DNA of 64,000 nucleotides from Artocarpus heterophyllus. Its lineage: Eukaryota; Streptophyta; Magnoliopsida; Rosales; Moraceae. The notes beneath the pieces are model-generated. The model saw only the letters and a program-made list of their open reading frames with translations, ran no database searches and was not told the DNA's origin. How positions within the stretch are numbered: position 1 is the first letter of the stretch; each line of letters begins with the position of its first letter. The translations under genes and the position numbers were made by a program. The DNA lies in assembly GCA_025403435.1 (NCBI GenBank), contig CM046337.1, positions 6,310,768 through 6,374,767 on the forward strand. Direction: 5' to 3'. Below, piece after piece: positions 12,446-24,533 of the stretch.

Positions 12446-13867
12446 ATTGGTGAAAATTCTCTTTTGGCTAGCTAGGTTTTCAGAGGACATGTGTATATAT
12501 AGCGCTGGAGTGGCACACCTTGAAAGGTCTTAGGCTACTCTTATTTATAAGCGAATTATAAGAAGAGAGAGAAGGAGAGAAGAAAAAGGAGGGAGTGAGG
12601 GAGCCTGAAAAGGAAATCGGCCTTGACGCTGCTAATTATTATTCATAAGATCTTTTTCCTTTAATTTGCTAGAATATCGAATTTGATCACATTGTTTTCA
12701 CGTGAACGTCACAGGCATGCTTTGTTAATTTGGTATCTTATCCTCATTAGTAGTAATCTAAAAAGAGAAAATAAAGGTTGCATATGTAGACTAACAGTAA
12801 AACCATACTTTAAAGGTGAAAAATTCAAATTTCTTATCTACAAATTTAAAAAGAAAAAAAATTAAATAAATGATCTATTTTAACCACCTTGTAAATAAAC
12901 GGCCAAATATTTTAAAAATGAAAAAATATTGACTAAACTTCTAAAAAATTAGGGTAGTACATCATTTATTGACATCAGTGCATTACTTATTAAGTATAAT
13001 TTATCACTAATAAACCGTTTTATCATTAATTTAATAATTGATTTATTATTGATAAATTATTAAGTAAAAATAATTAATCACTAATTAATATTGATTAATC
13101 ATTGATAAGATATCAAGTTGATTAGTGATAAATTACAAACCAGTACATCATTGATTAATGTATTTTTATTTTAAACAAATAACAAATAATACATCATTAT
13201 TGGTTAACCGTTTAAAAAAAACAGCCATTTCTATATTTAAAATATTTCGAATATTTACTTTAAAAAAAGGATCATTTTTCCCCCAAATCTTTTGACTTAA
13301 TTGGCCCCGGAATTCTAAGGCGTGATTAAACTTCATAAATTTCTTTTTACTAAAGACATTTGATATGGTAAGATTTGACATTTTCAGACGTACACTATAT
13401 TAGTGTCCTGTGGCACCATATATGATATATATTGGTCCTGTTGCGTTCGCGAAGGGTCAAGAAATTCACAAGCTCCATTATTAGGGCGTCATCCAAAATA
13501 GTACGCAATGTCCCTGTCCTCAATATAAGCCATGGCCACGTGATTGACAGCGCGAACCACGTGGGATATGACATCCCCACTAATCACAGTGTGCCATGTG
13601 TCACACTTTTGATCTTTCTTGGCTAAGGGACACGTGCGTGATCAATGACAAAGAAATGATTCAACAAGACAGTTTTATCGCGTAGCATTCAATATCGTAG
13701 CAAACCCTCGAAAGTTATTTCAACAACAGATGTTTATCACTTTACAGTGTTCGATCAGGCTTGCTGTCTAATCTGCGCGCGCGCGCGTATATATATATAT
13801 ATATGTATATGCATATATACTACAGTACTTAGTATTTCCATTTAAAAAAATAATAATTGAAACAATA
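12446..13867. other. Intergenic, AT-rich
   Basis: No gene seen. 12960-13160 is a patch of overlapping degenerate ATTGATTAAT/TTGATAAATTA repeats. A GC run followed by a TA run lies at 13768-13804. Confidence 0.5.
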
Positions 13868-14822
13868 ACGTTGTTTGGTAGTTTTTTTTTTTTAGTTTAG
13901 TTTTTTAAAAAAATCTAAAAATAAAAATAATTATCAAAATAAGTTAAAATATTTTTTGAAATTGTGTTTGATTGTTTATAGTGACATGTTTTTAAAAACA
14001 ACAATTTTAAAAACAACAACATTTTTAATAAAAAGTATTAATATAATTAAAACAAAAGTTAATTTAAATAATACTAATTAATGATATTAATTATATCAAA
14101 AAAACCAATCCTCCTGGAAAAAAAAAAAAAAAAAAAAACCAATCCCCTGCTTAGCCCCTTACCATCCATTGGCCAGCCCTACCAGTGCCGACCATCAATG
14201 GCCCAACTTTTTTCTACCCGACCAGCCCAGCCCTACCCCAACCAGCCTAGCACCACCCCGACAACTCCACCCCTGACACCATGTCGACGACTCCACCCCC
14301 GACACCCCCTACAGCCCAACCCCACCTAAACTAGAACAGCCACACCCCGACGAACCCATCCCACTTTGACGAGTCCTACTCCTATGGAGATCGACGACCC
14401 TCTAATGTCGATGACCCTTTTCACGGAGATCAATGGCCCTTTGAAAGCTGCCTCCCCTCGTGAACCACTGCCAGTCACGAACAGGCCAGTGCTATAGTGC
14501 CAGCGTTGGGGTTGATAGGAGGAGGGGCTGGGTGGGTCGTTGCTCCGGTGAGGAGATGGTGGGAGGAGGAGTTGGGTAGGCCACCGGTGAGGGTTGAGCA
14601 GAGGAGGAGGGGAGGTGGGGAGGTCCTGTGTTTGTCAAAGAAAGAAGAAAAAAGTTAAAAACAATTATTTTTTTTCCAGTTTTCATATAAAATTTAAAAT
14701 TTTTGAAAAGTGTTTTTGTTTTTGCTCCAAAACATAACCAAACATATTCTTAAATAGGTTTTCATTTTTTGTGTTTTCAAAAATAGCAAAAAACTTTTGA
14801 AAAACATAACTAAATGGCCCTA
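13868..14822. mobile_element. Candidate non-autonomous DNA transposon
   Basis: AT-rich flanks enclose a compositionally odd C-rich then G-rich core (14130-14640). The outer ends look like imperfect inverted repeats (GTTGTTTGGTAGTTTT on the left against AACATAACTAAATGGCCC on the right). The core gives proline-rich open frames with no domain character. The call rests on structure only; I did not identify target duplications. Confidence 0.35.
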
Positions 14823-15254
14823 ATGTAGTTAACGTAACATTTCTGTTAAATTAGATTTGCTTTTATTTTTAGATTTGCTTTTATTTTTTTGTTCTTTTTG
14901 TTTATCTTCGAGGTACTCGATTTTAAAGTCTTTTACTTCCATCTACTTCGTCCTTAGAGCTCCATATATATTATAATGTTGACTGGCTAGTGACTCTATG
15001 GAACATAAGTCCACCATTGGCTTTTTTAATTTTCTAGATGATTCTCTTATTTCTTGGAAGAGCAAAGAAGCAATTAATATGTTGCTTCTAGATCTTCCAC
15101 AAAAGCAAAATATCGTGCCATACTATTTGTGATATAGTTTGGTTACGTTGGCTACTTATAGATATGGGTGTTTTTCTTCATCAACCGACTCCTTTGTATT
15201 GTGACAACAAGAGTGCTATTCAAATTGCACGCAATTCAGTTTTCCACGGGCAGA

Positions 15255-17015
15255 TAGTGTTGCAAGAACAGGCCGGCCCGGCCCGGCCCGACCCTTTCTC
15301 CTTAGGCCCACACGGCCCGCGGGCCGGGCCGGGTCGGCCCATGAATTTCGTGAGCCGGGCCGGTCCATATTAAAAATAACTTGGCCCGGCCCGGCCTGCG
15401 GGCTAGTTTTATATGGGCCGTGCCGGGCCGTGCCGTGGGTCGTACCGGGCCGTGCCGTGTCGTGGGCCTTAAATAGGTCGGCCCATCTTGGCTCATCATG
15501 GGTTTAAATGGGCCAGCCCATCTAAGCATGTAATTTTTAATTTTTTAATTTTTTAATTTTTAAACAAGTTAATAAATATAAAAAATGATATTTTTAAACA
15601 CCATGCTTAGCTTCGCATTTTTTGCGATGCCTCTCTAAGTGACCAGTGCCAGAAGAGGATTTACCTGTGTAGTCTTGTTTGCATACTTTGCAAATTGCGC
15701 GCTCTTCTGTTGCACCATGCTCGTTTGTACGTGTTACGAGATCAAAGTAATTCCAAACTGGTGAAGTTCGTTGAATTTTTCTTTTGCCCTTACGAGTGAC
15801 TTCAGAGGAGCCATCAACTTGAGATAGCAAGTCAACTCCAATTTCTTCCAGTGGATCATTAAATTGTTCTTCTTCGTTGATCACCAAATGTGAAATGTTG
15901 GCTCTCCCTCTAGGTGATGATGCCATAGCTTCAATAAAAAATAACAATAAATTAACGTAACATAAAAATTAAATAAAATAATTACACAATAAAATTAACT
16001 TATAACAATACAAAATTAATGAACAATAAATGAAATAAATTATACCTTCAAGTTTTTTTTCCTTTCTGAAGAACTCTAAGTAATCTAAAAAACAAGACAA
16101 TACATAAGATCTTAGAAGTTTGTTGAATGAGTATCTCTGTGAATGTTCTACATTTATTTATAGGTAAAAAAGTTTATTTTTTTATTTTTTAAATCTTTTT
16201 TTTTTAATTTTTTTTCTTTCAAGTGTAACTTGATTAGACAATTCGCTGAAGACTTAACGTCTCAGCTTTGCACATTGCAGGCCTTCCTTCTGAGCCTCTA
16301 TGTTAGGCCTGCCCCTTTATAATTGCATAGGGGAATCTAATGCCATGTTCACTCACGGGTGAATATGACATGCATAAATTATATAATATCTAATGCCTCC
16401 ATGTATAGTATTTCGATCCGCGTACAACTTCTGCGTAGGGGTAATCTACGTCAAGGTAATAATTAAGCTCCACACATACTAACAATGCCTACAAGAAAAA
16501 AATTTTAAAAATGCAAAGAAAAGAAAAAGAGCTTATCAGGCCTATTGCAATGTGATGTGTTCAATATGGCATGTATATATATTATATAATATTTAATTCT
16601 TACATGTATTAAATAATATATATATATATATATTAAATGTATAGTATTTTGATGTGATAATACATGACCTATAGACTCAATATCTGATTCTTAGCTTTGC
16701 TTCTCAAAAGCAAAGCATGCCTACAAGGAAAAAATAAAAAGAAATAAAAAGAGAAGAAAAAGAACTTGGCAGACGTATTGTGATGTGATTGCATTGGGGA
16801 AATCTCATGGCATATTCAATTATTCATTCACGGGTGAATATGGCATGTATATATATTATATAATATTTAATTCTTATATGTATTAAATAATATATATATT
16901 AAATGTATAGTCTTTTGATGTGACAATACATGACTTACAATGAGCCTTACATGACTTACTGGGGAAGGCCATACTCAGCCATGTTCACCCGTGAATGAAC
17001 ATGAAAAAATATATC

Positions 17016-17053
<38 letters not shown>

Positions 17054-17349
17054 TGGCCCACAATGGGCCTCTTGTGGCCCTGTATGGGCCTAGATGGGCC
17101 AGCCTAACTTGGGCCGGTGGGCTGGCCCATTATGGGCTGGGATGGACCAGCCCATTGTGGGCCTAGATGGACCGGCCCAACCTGGGCTGGTGGGCCTAGA
17201 CGGGCCGGCCCATGGGCCAACATATATAGGCCCGGCCCAGCCCACAAGTATTTATGGGCCGTGCCGGGCCGTGAACAGTGCCGGGCCGTGCCGCCCCGGC
17301 CTATCACTGTATCAGGACGGGCTCGGGCCGGCCCATTGTTGCATCTCTA
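15255..17349. mobile_element. hAT element, copy 2, inserted in the Copia fragment
   Basis: About 2.1 kb of the same family as 6710-7459: ends TAGTGTTGCAA and TTGCATCTCTA, and long GGCCC-rich subterminal blocks (15268-15530 and 17050-17340). The right flank GGCAGATG repeats the left flank GGCAGA, and the Copia reading frame rejoins across the element, so the empty site can be inferred. Inside are a BED-finger remnant and two direct repeats (about 16555-16640 and 16845-16925). The catalytic hAT domain is absent, so the element needed a transposase from elsewhere. Confidence 0.78.
15594..15947 (-). pseudogene. hAT transposase N-terminus with BED zinc finger
   Basis: A 117-residue open frame, probably starting at an inner Met (MASSPRGRANISHL). 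The C-terminal half is a BED finger: SPVWNYFDL, then CKVC, YTGKSSSGTGHLERH and a terminal Cys, which together give the C-x2-C...H-x4/5-C pattern. BED fingers give DNA binding in hAT transposases. The frame stops close to the left end of the element, so the RNase H-like catalytic core and dimerisation region were deleted. It could at most make a short DNA-binding protein. Confidence 0.72.
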
Positions 17350-17849
17350 GGCAGATGAAGCATATTGAGATTAATTGTCATGTAACTCAGTATCACCTTC
17401 AAGTTGATACTAATGTTACCTTTTGCCCTTTTTTAATATGCAGATTGTTGACTTGTTTACAAAGTTGCACTCTACTTCTCATTTTCATTTTTTATTAGGC
17501 AAATTCTCGATGCTTGTTGCAGCCGCATCGTGAGTTTGAGGGGGATGTTAAATTAGATTAGCATTTATGTCTTTGTTCTTTCTATTTATCTCTGAGAGTA
17601 TAATAGTCTTTTATGTATTTTTCTAGTCTATATAAACCTTAGTTTCTAATGCATTATTTTAATGCAATTCAATGAGAAATCCTATCCTCTTTTCTCTTAG
17701 TTTTGATTCTTGGATTTAATAATTTCCACACTTGTTATAAATTACAACCAGGCCAATTGTACAAACCACAACCAGCTATTAAATAAAATGATCATCACTT
17801 TATACAAACAATTTTAGAAGCTATTAAATGTTTAACATAACATTTCCAA

Positions 17850-17915
17850 GATCATCACTACCCTGATACTTGAACTTGTCAGGATCATCACTACCCTGAT
17901 ACTCGAACTTGTTGA
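17850..17915. repeat. 33-bp tandem duplication
   Basis: Two adjacent near-identical 33-bp units with one clear T/C difference. The period is a multiple of three, and the minus strand reads a repeated KF-x-YQGSDD motif, so it may be the relic of a coding repeat. Confidence 0.7.
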
Positions 17916-18570
17916 AGGCCTACGTGGCTTAGGCCTTGAAGAAGTGTCTCCTCCATTCTCCTCAATGTAAGGCCTGATTAAAGAGTAATATTTGGAGTGG
18001 ATTTTCAAGTTTAATAACTTACATGGTGTTGAGAGATTTGATTGCGTCTCTGTTATCAGTTATAAATTTTAGAAGGAATGGTTACATCATCTTCTATATC
18101 ACTACCAATTATTTATCATTTGTACCCCATTTAGGTACATAGTTAGAATAAAATGCCATGTTTCCAAACAAGCTCTTGGTATTTTGTCATGAATTGGATG
18201 AGAGTTCACATTCCATTATATACTCTAATGAAAAATGAGCTGATATGAGATACCTTATTTTCGTTTTACCATGTAAGGAGCATAACCAAGCAATGCAATC
18301 CCCCAAATAGAAAGTAGAGAGCTATGCTCTATGTCTTTTGGGTTGGGCCCAACAGTCAGATTTCTTGGCTATCAATATAGGTTAGGGAAAGGATATTCGG
18401 TATTTTTGATAGAAAATATTGGAAGTTGGAGGTTGTATTCTTCCAAAGATATTCTCAAACTAGCTGTCAAGAGAGTGAAGTTACATGGCTAACCTGTCAG
18501 CAGGGACTCTCTTCCCCCTTAAAATCTGATGCCCTATGTTTCCTCTTGGACTCTAGTCATTATTGGGTCG

Positions 18571-18715
18571 TTTGACACATTAGTTTAAACCATTCATAAT
18601 ATAATATTTTTAATAGTTATAATATAAAGCATAAAATAATAAATGTATAAAGCTATTACATATTATAATATTTAAACTTATTTTCTCCACCAAACCTATT
18701 TAAGGCACACCTCAT
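18571..18715. repeat. MITE-like repeat M, copy
   Basis: Starts near GTTTGACACATTAG and ends near CCAAACCTATTTAAGG. It shares the ATAATATAAAGC and TATTACATATTATAATATTTAA core with copies near 20895, 21205, 22320 and 48088. Confidence 0.45.
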
Positions 18716-20690
18716 GTATATTTGCCTTTCTCGTTCCTATATTCTCCCTCCAATTTTGGATCAACCAATAATTTTTTAAAAAAAATACATAAAAAGCTAG
18801 CCTGTCATTGGGGACCCGCCTCTGAAAATCTGAGGGAGGCAGTGTATTGTCCCCTTAACTGGGATAAATGCCATGTGTTGGATATTTAGTTGCTTTCATG
18901 TTCGTATATATTTTTTTCTCTTTCTTCCCTCTTCCTCTTTGATTAGTAATTTTCTCTGCTCAATTTCAGTCAACGTACGTTGTTTGGATAAAGCAAGGTT
19001 TCTCATGCGTTTTTGTTTCAAATTGGGTAAATTTCTTTCTGTAATGGTTATTCTCAATTTATATATTTTTCCGCTTCCCAACATCTAACTGTGCCTACCG
19101 AGACAGCTTGTCTAACAAATATATTAAGGTGGAATTAGCCATACACAGTTGACATGTTTTAGCCATAAATAAGTGTTTAAACAAATAACAATAAAAATAA
19201 AGCAAGGGCTTTTTCAGATGGAAGGTGAATTCAACAAGGCTTTAATTGACCGGGTTATCGAACCGAACAAATTGTTGTCTGTCGGTTTATTTTAGTTGCA
19301 AAAATGAGCTTGAAAACGAAACCGACTGAATTGAGACTCTCCTAACTTGGACCAACATTTTCATCGGAATTTCAATAATGGTATTTTTTTTTTTAAAAAA
19401 AGATCAATTGTAAGGAATAGTGAGGCAATAAAATAAGTTCACATATATCAAATTATCCCTTCATAATTTTTGTTAATTTTATAATCGACAATATACAACA
19501 TTACCCAATGTCTTCAACTTAAGAACAGTTTAATTTGCTAATATATTTTGACAGCGACGAAACCAAAACTTTTATGTAGTGGGGACACTATAGAAAAAAA
19601 TAGAGATAGAATTTTATTATATCATGAATACAAAGCTTTATATTTTTATTATTAAGTAAGAATATTGTTATAATTTTTCTTATAAAATAAGAACACATTA
19701 ATATTTTTTTTAATTATTCAGTGGACAAATAGTTTATAATTTTGCCTATAAAATAAATGTATATTTTAAAATTTTAAAAAAATTTTAAAGTAAAATTTGA
19801 AATTTCAAAAATTAAGTTGGGGCACTAACACCTCCCTCCGCAAGTGTATTTAGGATAAATAAAGTGGATCGAAATCTGTCCCTCATTTTCTCAACTTTCA
19901 AACCTTTTTTTTTTTTTAGTATATGTACATGCTACATTCCATTTCTCGATGCATGCTTAGCTAGCTAACTATGTTCTTCGATCGATCAACTTTGTCAATA
20001 AAATTATAACCAACGCATAATACATATGATCAGACACACAAAGTGTAAGTAGACAAAATTGTATAATTGGAAAGGTATTGAAAAGAAAATGAAGAAAAAA
20101 AATCATGCATCACAGCAAGAGAAGTAAATATAGTGCGACTCACAGCTATATAAATATTACACGGGCAGCAGCTAGTGAAGACATCTTTATTAAAAGCACT
20201 GCCATTTTCACCGGTGAATATCAATAAATGAGAATTGTCCAATAGTAAAAAGTAAAACAATAATTGATCGCTCTATCATATTACTGTACATAATTAGATG
20301 ATACATAATTAGTGATTACGTAATCGATGATGATTAAATATATATATTTTTCTAAAACTATTTTAACAATAAATTCTCAAAAGAACAATGTGCAGTATAA
20401 ACTCTAATTTAACACAACAACAACAACAACAACAATTAGTGGGGCATATCAATTTGTTTCTATGACGAAACCTCTAATTCATACCACAAAAACTAACCTC
20501 ATAATAGGTAGTTTGTCTCAATCTTTTAAGCAAATGATTGTATTTGTTAATATGATTTCGCAACAAAACATAGTTATTCCTGCTAATCGTTTCTAGATTC
20601 CAGATCTAATGACCTGAATTTCTTGTCTCAAGGGTTTTTGGCAAATATAGATAGTAAGAAGAGATAAATTCGTATGCAATTATCTCTCTT

Positions 20691-20706
<16 letters not shown>

Positions 20707-20752
<46 letters not shown>
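20707..20752. repeat. (TA)n microsatellite
   Basis: About 46 bases of near-perfect TA repeat with one break, preceded by a TC-rich tract. Confidence 0.9.
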
Positions 20753-20755
<3 letters not shown>

Positions 20756-20894
20756 TACAATTTTTTTAGCACAGCCAACTAGAGAAATGGGAAAAGAAGA
20801 AGAAGAAGAAGAAGAAAGAACGAAGGGTTAGAGACGCAAATCATTCATTATGGTAGTGCTTCTTCTTTTGTCTTGCATTTTTTTAGTGCATTTT

Positions 20895-21062
20895 GGCTTC
20901 ATTTGGAAAACACGTTAGAAAAACAAGTTCAGTTTATTATAATATAAAGTTTTCACATGTTACAGTGAAAAACAAAAATATACTATAGTATAAAACTCTT
21001 ACATACTATAATTTTTAAGTTTTAATTTCAGGTTCTAACTAATTTCTTAAACACACTCTTCA
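20895..21062. repeat. MITE-like repeat M, copy
   Basis: Carries the core TATACTATAGTATAAAAC followed by a TTACATACTATAA segment, flanked by a left CATTTGGAAAAC-like end and a right TTCTTAAACACAC-like end. The same core occurs near 48176. Confidence 0.5.
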
Positions 21063-22319
21063 TCTTGCGTTAGCATCTTGGCTATGTAACTATTCACTAC
21101 CTAGATCATGGGCTAGTTACTCAGAAATTGCAAGATATTGACAGAATGCTGAAGTTATATCTTAAATTAGCATTCCCTTCTTGTTAAAAGGCTGAAAACA
21201 ACTAGCATTGTATTAGTCGTGCATTTAACACACCTGTTTAAACTCAACAGTTTGAACTAAAGCTTTCATATGCTATAACATTTAAACTCATTTTTCCAGT
21301 TGAAACCGGTTTCTCAAACACCCTATAAAAATAAAAATAAAGGTGTAGATTTATCTCCACATCAAGTCTGCAACCACTCAAGTCAACTCATTTTAATGAA
21401 AAGGGATTCAATATTAAATAACATTGTCAATATTGTTAGAAGGAAAATTAATCTTTGCAAATTGCAAACTTTTGATGAAGTGGGCCATTTTAGTGTTCCA
21501 TGGATACGAGAAATGACGCCCTCCAAAACCCCACGGAGCAAGCCCACGTCCACCCAATGTCCCTCTGTGTTTCGTTTGCTCAAGGCCTTCTTGGGCTTCT
21601 CGTTTGAACATATAGCCCCAATCGGCCAATTTTCACCGACACCAGATAAGGTCCTTGTTATGAGAATATGCCACACGTTTAAAAATTATATTTTTTTATA
21701 TCACATTATTATTTATATTATATCTTAAATTGTACTATAAATAAATATATGCAACATTTATAAAAAAATAAATTTAAAAAAAGACGATATTTATGAAAAT
21801 TCCTCATAAGCTATCTCCTCAGTTTTAATGGCATAGTTCAAATGCGTTATTTCTCGTTTTGTTCCATATTCACAACTTTTTAAAAACCCTAAATTTTTCT
21901 CTAATGGAAAATTTTTTGAATCATGTGAAAAGGAACGAAAAATAAACAGATCATGGTCCTTGTTTTATGAATTGCAGCTTTGTGCTACGGTGGTAATGGT
22001 CGTTCATAAGATGAGAATGGGCTACAAGATTGTCGGATGAGAGTGTGAGCAATGTTTGACGAGGAGCCCAAGTTCGAGAGATGTGATGGCAGCTGAAAGG
22101 CTGAAAATAATAGCTTCAAGTAAACGGATTCAGTAATTTGACTCCGTTTATGCCGACCACATGCGTTTGAAAAATGAATTTTGACCGCTAAAAATGTAAA
22201 GCTTTTATATATTATAATATTGAGCTCTTACGTGCATATAACTTATATTGTTTGAACTCATTTGAGGATTGAGGTAAAAGCTATGAATTTGAACTTATTG
22301 TCAAACATTTTATAACTCT

Positions 22320-22475
22320 AATAATGTTTTCCATGTATTTGATACATTAGTTCGAACTCATTATTTCAAACTATTTACAGAGTGAAGCTTTTAACAGCTA
22401 TAATATAAAACAAAAATAAATACAGTATAAACCTCTCACATTCTGTTTAAACATATTTTTTCAGCTGTAGGCTGA
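22320..22475. repeat. MITE-like repeat M, copy
   Basis: Begins near TATTTGATACATTAG, which matches the copy at 18571, and includes the AGCTATAATATAAAAC and CAGTATAAACCTCTCACAT core. Confidence 0.45.
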
Positions 22476-22635
22476 AACATTAACAAGATATCAAATTATA
22501 ACATAAGGCACAAAAGAGACGACAAAAACAATAAAAGAACAACAGATTTAGAACCCAAAAAAAAAAAAAAAACATAGGGGAGAGGATTTGGCAATAGAAA
22601 AGTTAAAAGGGTTTCGCACTTGTAAGTGTCTTACA

Positions 22636-23073
22636 TGTAACTGTTACATTTGCCAGCCAACGGTTTCATTTTGAAACCAATTTAATTTCTATAACAGCTT
22701 TACATAAATGGTCTCACATTATGTTTTCATTAAACCATATTAATTTGGTAACTGAATATTCTTGCTATTTATTTCCTTGATGAGAGGAAATAAATACAGA
22801 AGAGAAAAAACCAGAAAAACTTTTTCAAGTTCAGATTTTGTGAAACAAAACTTGGGTCCCCAAGTCCAAAAATTCTCTAAAGTACCAACACCATCAATTG
22901 AGCTTTTTGGAGGACTTGGAAGCTCTCGAGTGCAGGCAGTCACGGTACACCGTCGGACTTCCCAGGTGCAATGGCTGGAGATAACAAAATGTTTTCACGC
23001 TTCCGTTTCTGTTTATTCGATTTTAATATATATATAGTTTTGCATGTTAGAATCGTTTCAGTTTATGTTTAAA
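22636..23073 (+). repeat. Copia 5' LTR
   Basis: 438 bp beginning TGTAACTGTTACATTTGCC. It ends TTTAAA where the 3' LTR ends TTTACA, so the terminal CA is mutated. It carries a 9-bp insertion (near 22911) absent from the 3' LTR. Confidence 0.93.
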
Positions 23074-23075
23074 TT

Positions 23076-23091
23076 TGGCATCAGAACCGTA
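23076..23091 (+). other. Copia primer binding site
   Basis: TGGCATCAGAACCGTA begins two bases after the LTR end and matches the usual TGGTATCAGAGC sequence complementary to initiator tRNA-Met, with small changes. Confidence 0.75.
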
Positions 23092-23290
23092 AAATTTGAC
23101 CTCTGCCTTGCATGAGAAACATGGATAATATGCATTGTGTAGTAACGCACGGGTTGAAAAAATTTTGATTTTTGGGTTTTGTTTTTTAGCATTTCTTAGT
23201 TGAAACTAAGATTAGAAATCATTTAGACATTAGATTTCTATGAATTCTGTAATTTGAAACGTCAAAATTGGTGTCCGGATGGTAGAATTA

Positions 23291-23332
23291 CAACCGGGTC
23301 TGAAACGGGTCAAAACCGGGTTAAAACCGGGT
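23291..23332. repeat. AACCGGGT-type short repeats in the Copia leader
   Basis: Four close copies in 42 bp: CAACCGGGT, GAAACGGGT, AAACCGGGT and AAACCGGGT. Confidence 0.7.
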
Positions 23333-23375
23333 CGTTCGAGTGAAGAAGACCCAAATTCAAGGTTGAAGACGAGAA

Positions 23376-23545
23376 AAATGACATGTCGTTTGGCTTGGGT
23401 CAGCCAAAAACGACATGTTGTTTCAGGCATTGAAAGGGGCTCATTCAGTCAAAAAAACGACAAGTCGTTTTGGACATTAATGACCAAAACGACATGTCGT
23501 TTGGTATGTTGACAAGCTACCCTCTCAGTAAACGACGTGTCATTT
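23376..23545. repeat. Array of palindromic AAACGACATGTCGTTT motifs
   Basis: Five copies in the untranslated leader of the Copia element, at 23376, 23407, 23455, 23486 and 23529, each 16-18 bp and differing by one to three bases. The fourth is a perfect palindrome around ACGACATGTCGT. Centre spacing is about 31, 48, 31 and 43 bp. The function is unknown; they could be protein-binding sites or RNA stem-loops. Confidence 0.75.
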
Positions 23546-24104
23546 ACGCGGGGGCTCTCCAAATGATGCCGTTTTTGGATAAAATTAAAATTAAAAAAAA
23601 AAAAATTTGATTTTTTCTAGATTTCTTAAAATGATGTTTTTGGGGAAATTTTCATAAAATTTTCAGATTTTATATTTTTTATGAGATTTTCATAATATTC
23701 ACAATTTTAATATTTTTATGAAATTTTTCATATTATGGAATAATTTATGAAAAAAATTCATAATTTTGAATATTCATAATTTTGGTATTTTTTATGAATA
23801 TTATACAGTATTTGTGTTGATATAATTTTGTAAATTTATGTGCATATAGTGTTCATTATGTATAATTTGTGATTTAAAATTATGCGTGTAATATTAAGTT
23901 AAATAATTTAGTACATTTAATTTTGTGCAATAATGTGCTAAATTATATTTTTGAATGTATAATTTTAATCTATACATAATAAAAATTAGTACATAAATTA
24001 TGGTTCTTTGTTCATATTTATTTATTGCTTAAGGTAAATGCAATTTATTTTATGAGCAAAAATTTAAGAATAAATGTCTTGTGATATATGTATTTAATTT
24101 TTGA

Positions 24105-24176
24105 ATAATTAAAGAGTAGCCACAGCATCTTTAATTATGCATAATTAAAGAGTAGCCACAGCATCTTTAATTATGC
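24105..24176. repeat. Perfect 36-bp tandem duplication with hairpin unit
   Basis: Two identical 36-bp units (24105-24140 and 24141-24176). The second unit has a perfect 12-bp inverted repeat, GCATAATTAAAG against CTTTAATTATGC, around a 14-base loop. It lies in the leader upstream of gag. Confidence 0.9.
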
Positions 24177-24533
24177 AAAAATTATGTAAGATGTTTAAAT
24201 CACATATGGTAAAAGGACATTAAATTGTGATTAATCATATATAATATGATAAATTTTATCCCACATGAATTTTTATTGTATTTAATATGATTAGTTAGGA
24301 TGATGTATCAAATTATTTTTCTTAATTTATCCACAGGAATTAAGAAAAGGGAATATAATTTGGTAGTGTCATCATAAGGATATATGAATCTGTTTGACTT
24401 AAAAATTTAGCCCACAGGCAATTTTTATGTCATTTAATTCATATTTTAATGCATGATTTACATTGGTAAACATGTCATAAAGTGTTGTAGCCTCAATTTA
24501 GTAACATAAGCATGTATGTTTTATTATGCAGCT

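Larger units (their letters stand above)
14844..17730 (+). mobile_element. Deleted Ty1/copia fragment carrying a hAT insertion
   Basis: A second, older Copia element. 14844-14940 resembles the start of the 3' LTR (both begin TGTTAAATTAGATT) and has an internal duplication of about 19 bp. 14985-15254 encodes RNase H remnants in broken frames (HKSTIGFF, SLISWKSK, LRWLL, then MGVFLHQPTPLYCDNKSAIQ). After the hAT insertion the same domain resumes at 17350 with MKHIEINCHVTQYHL, then the VDLFTKLHS-like tail. A purine tract (GAGGGGGA) abuts the 3' LTR at 17546-17730, which ends in CA. Gag, protease, integrase and most of reverse transcriptase are gone. No clear target duplication was found. Confidence 0.7.
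17731..22630. other. Intergenic, repeat-rich, no gene seen
   Basis: Holds several copies of a MITE-like family (listed separately), a 33-bp tandem duplication, a TA microsatellite, and short GAA (20796-20816) and CAA (20415-20434) runs. The open frames near 18873 and 21300-21728 show no recognisable family. Confidence 0.5.

Noticed and set aside
12960..13160. Possible satellite or CRISPR-like array
   Set aside because: The words are short, overlapping and AT-only without regular spacers; they are simple-sequence drift.
14081..14329. Proline-rich open frame
   Set aside because: It is low-complexity C-rich sequence with no domain, probably the core of a non-coding element.
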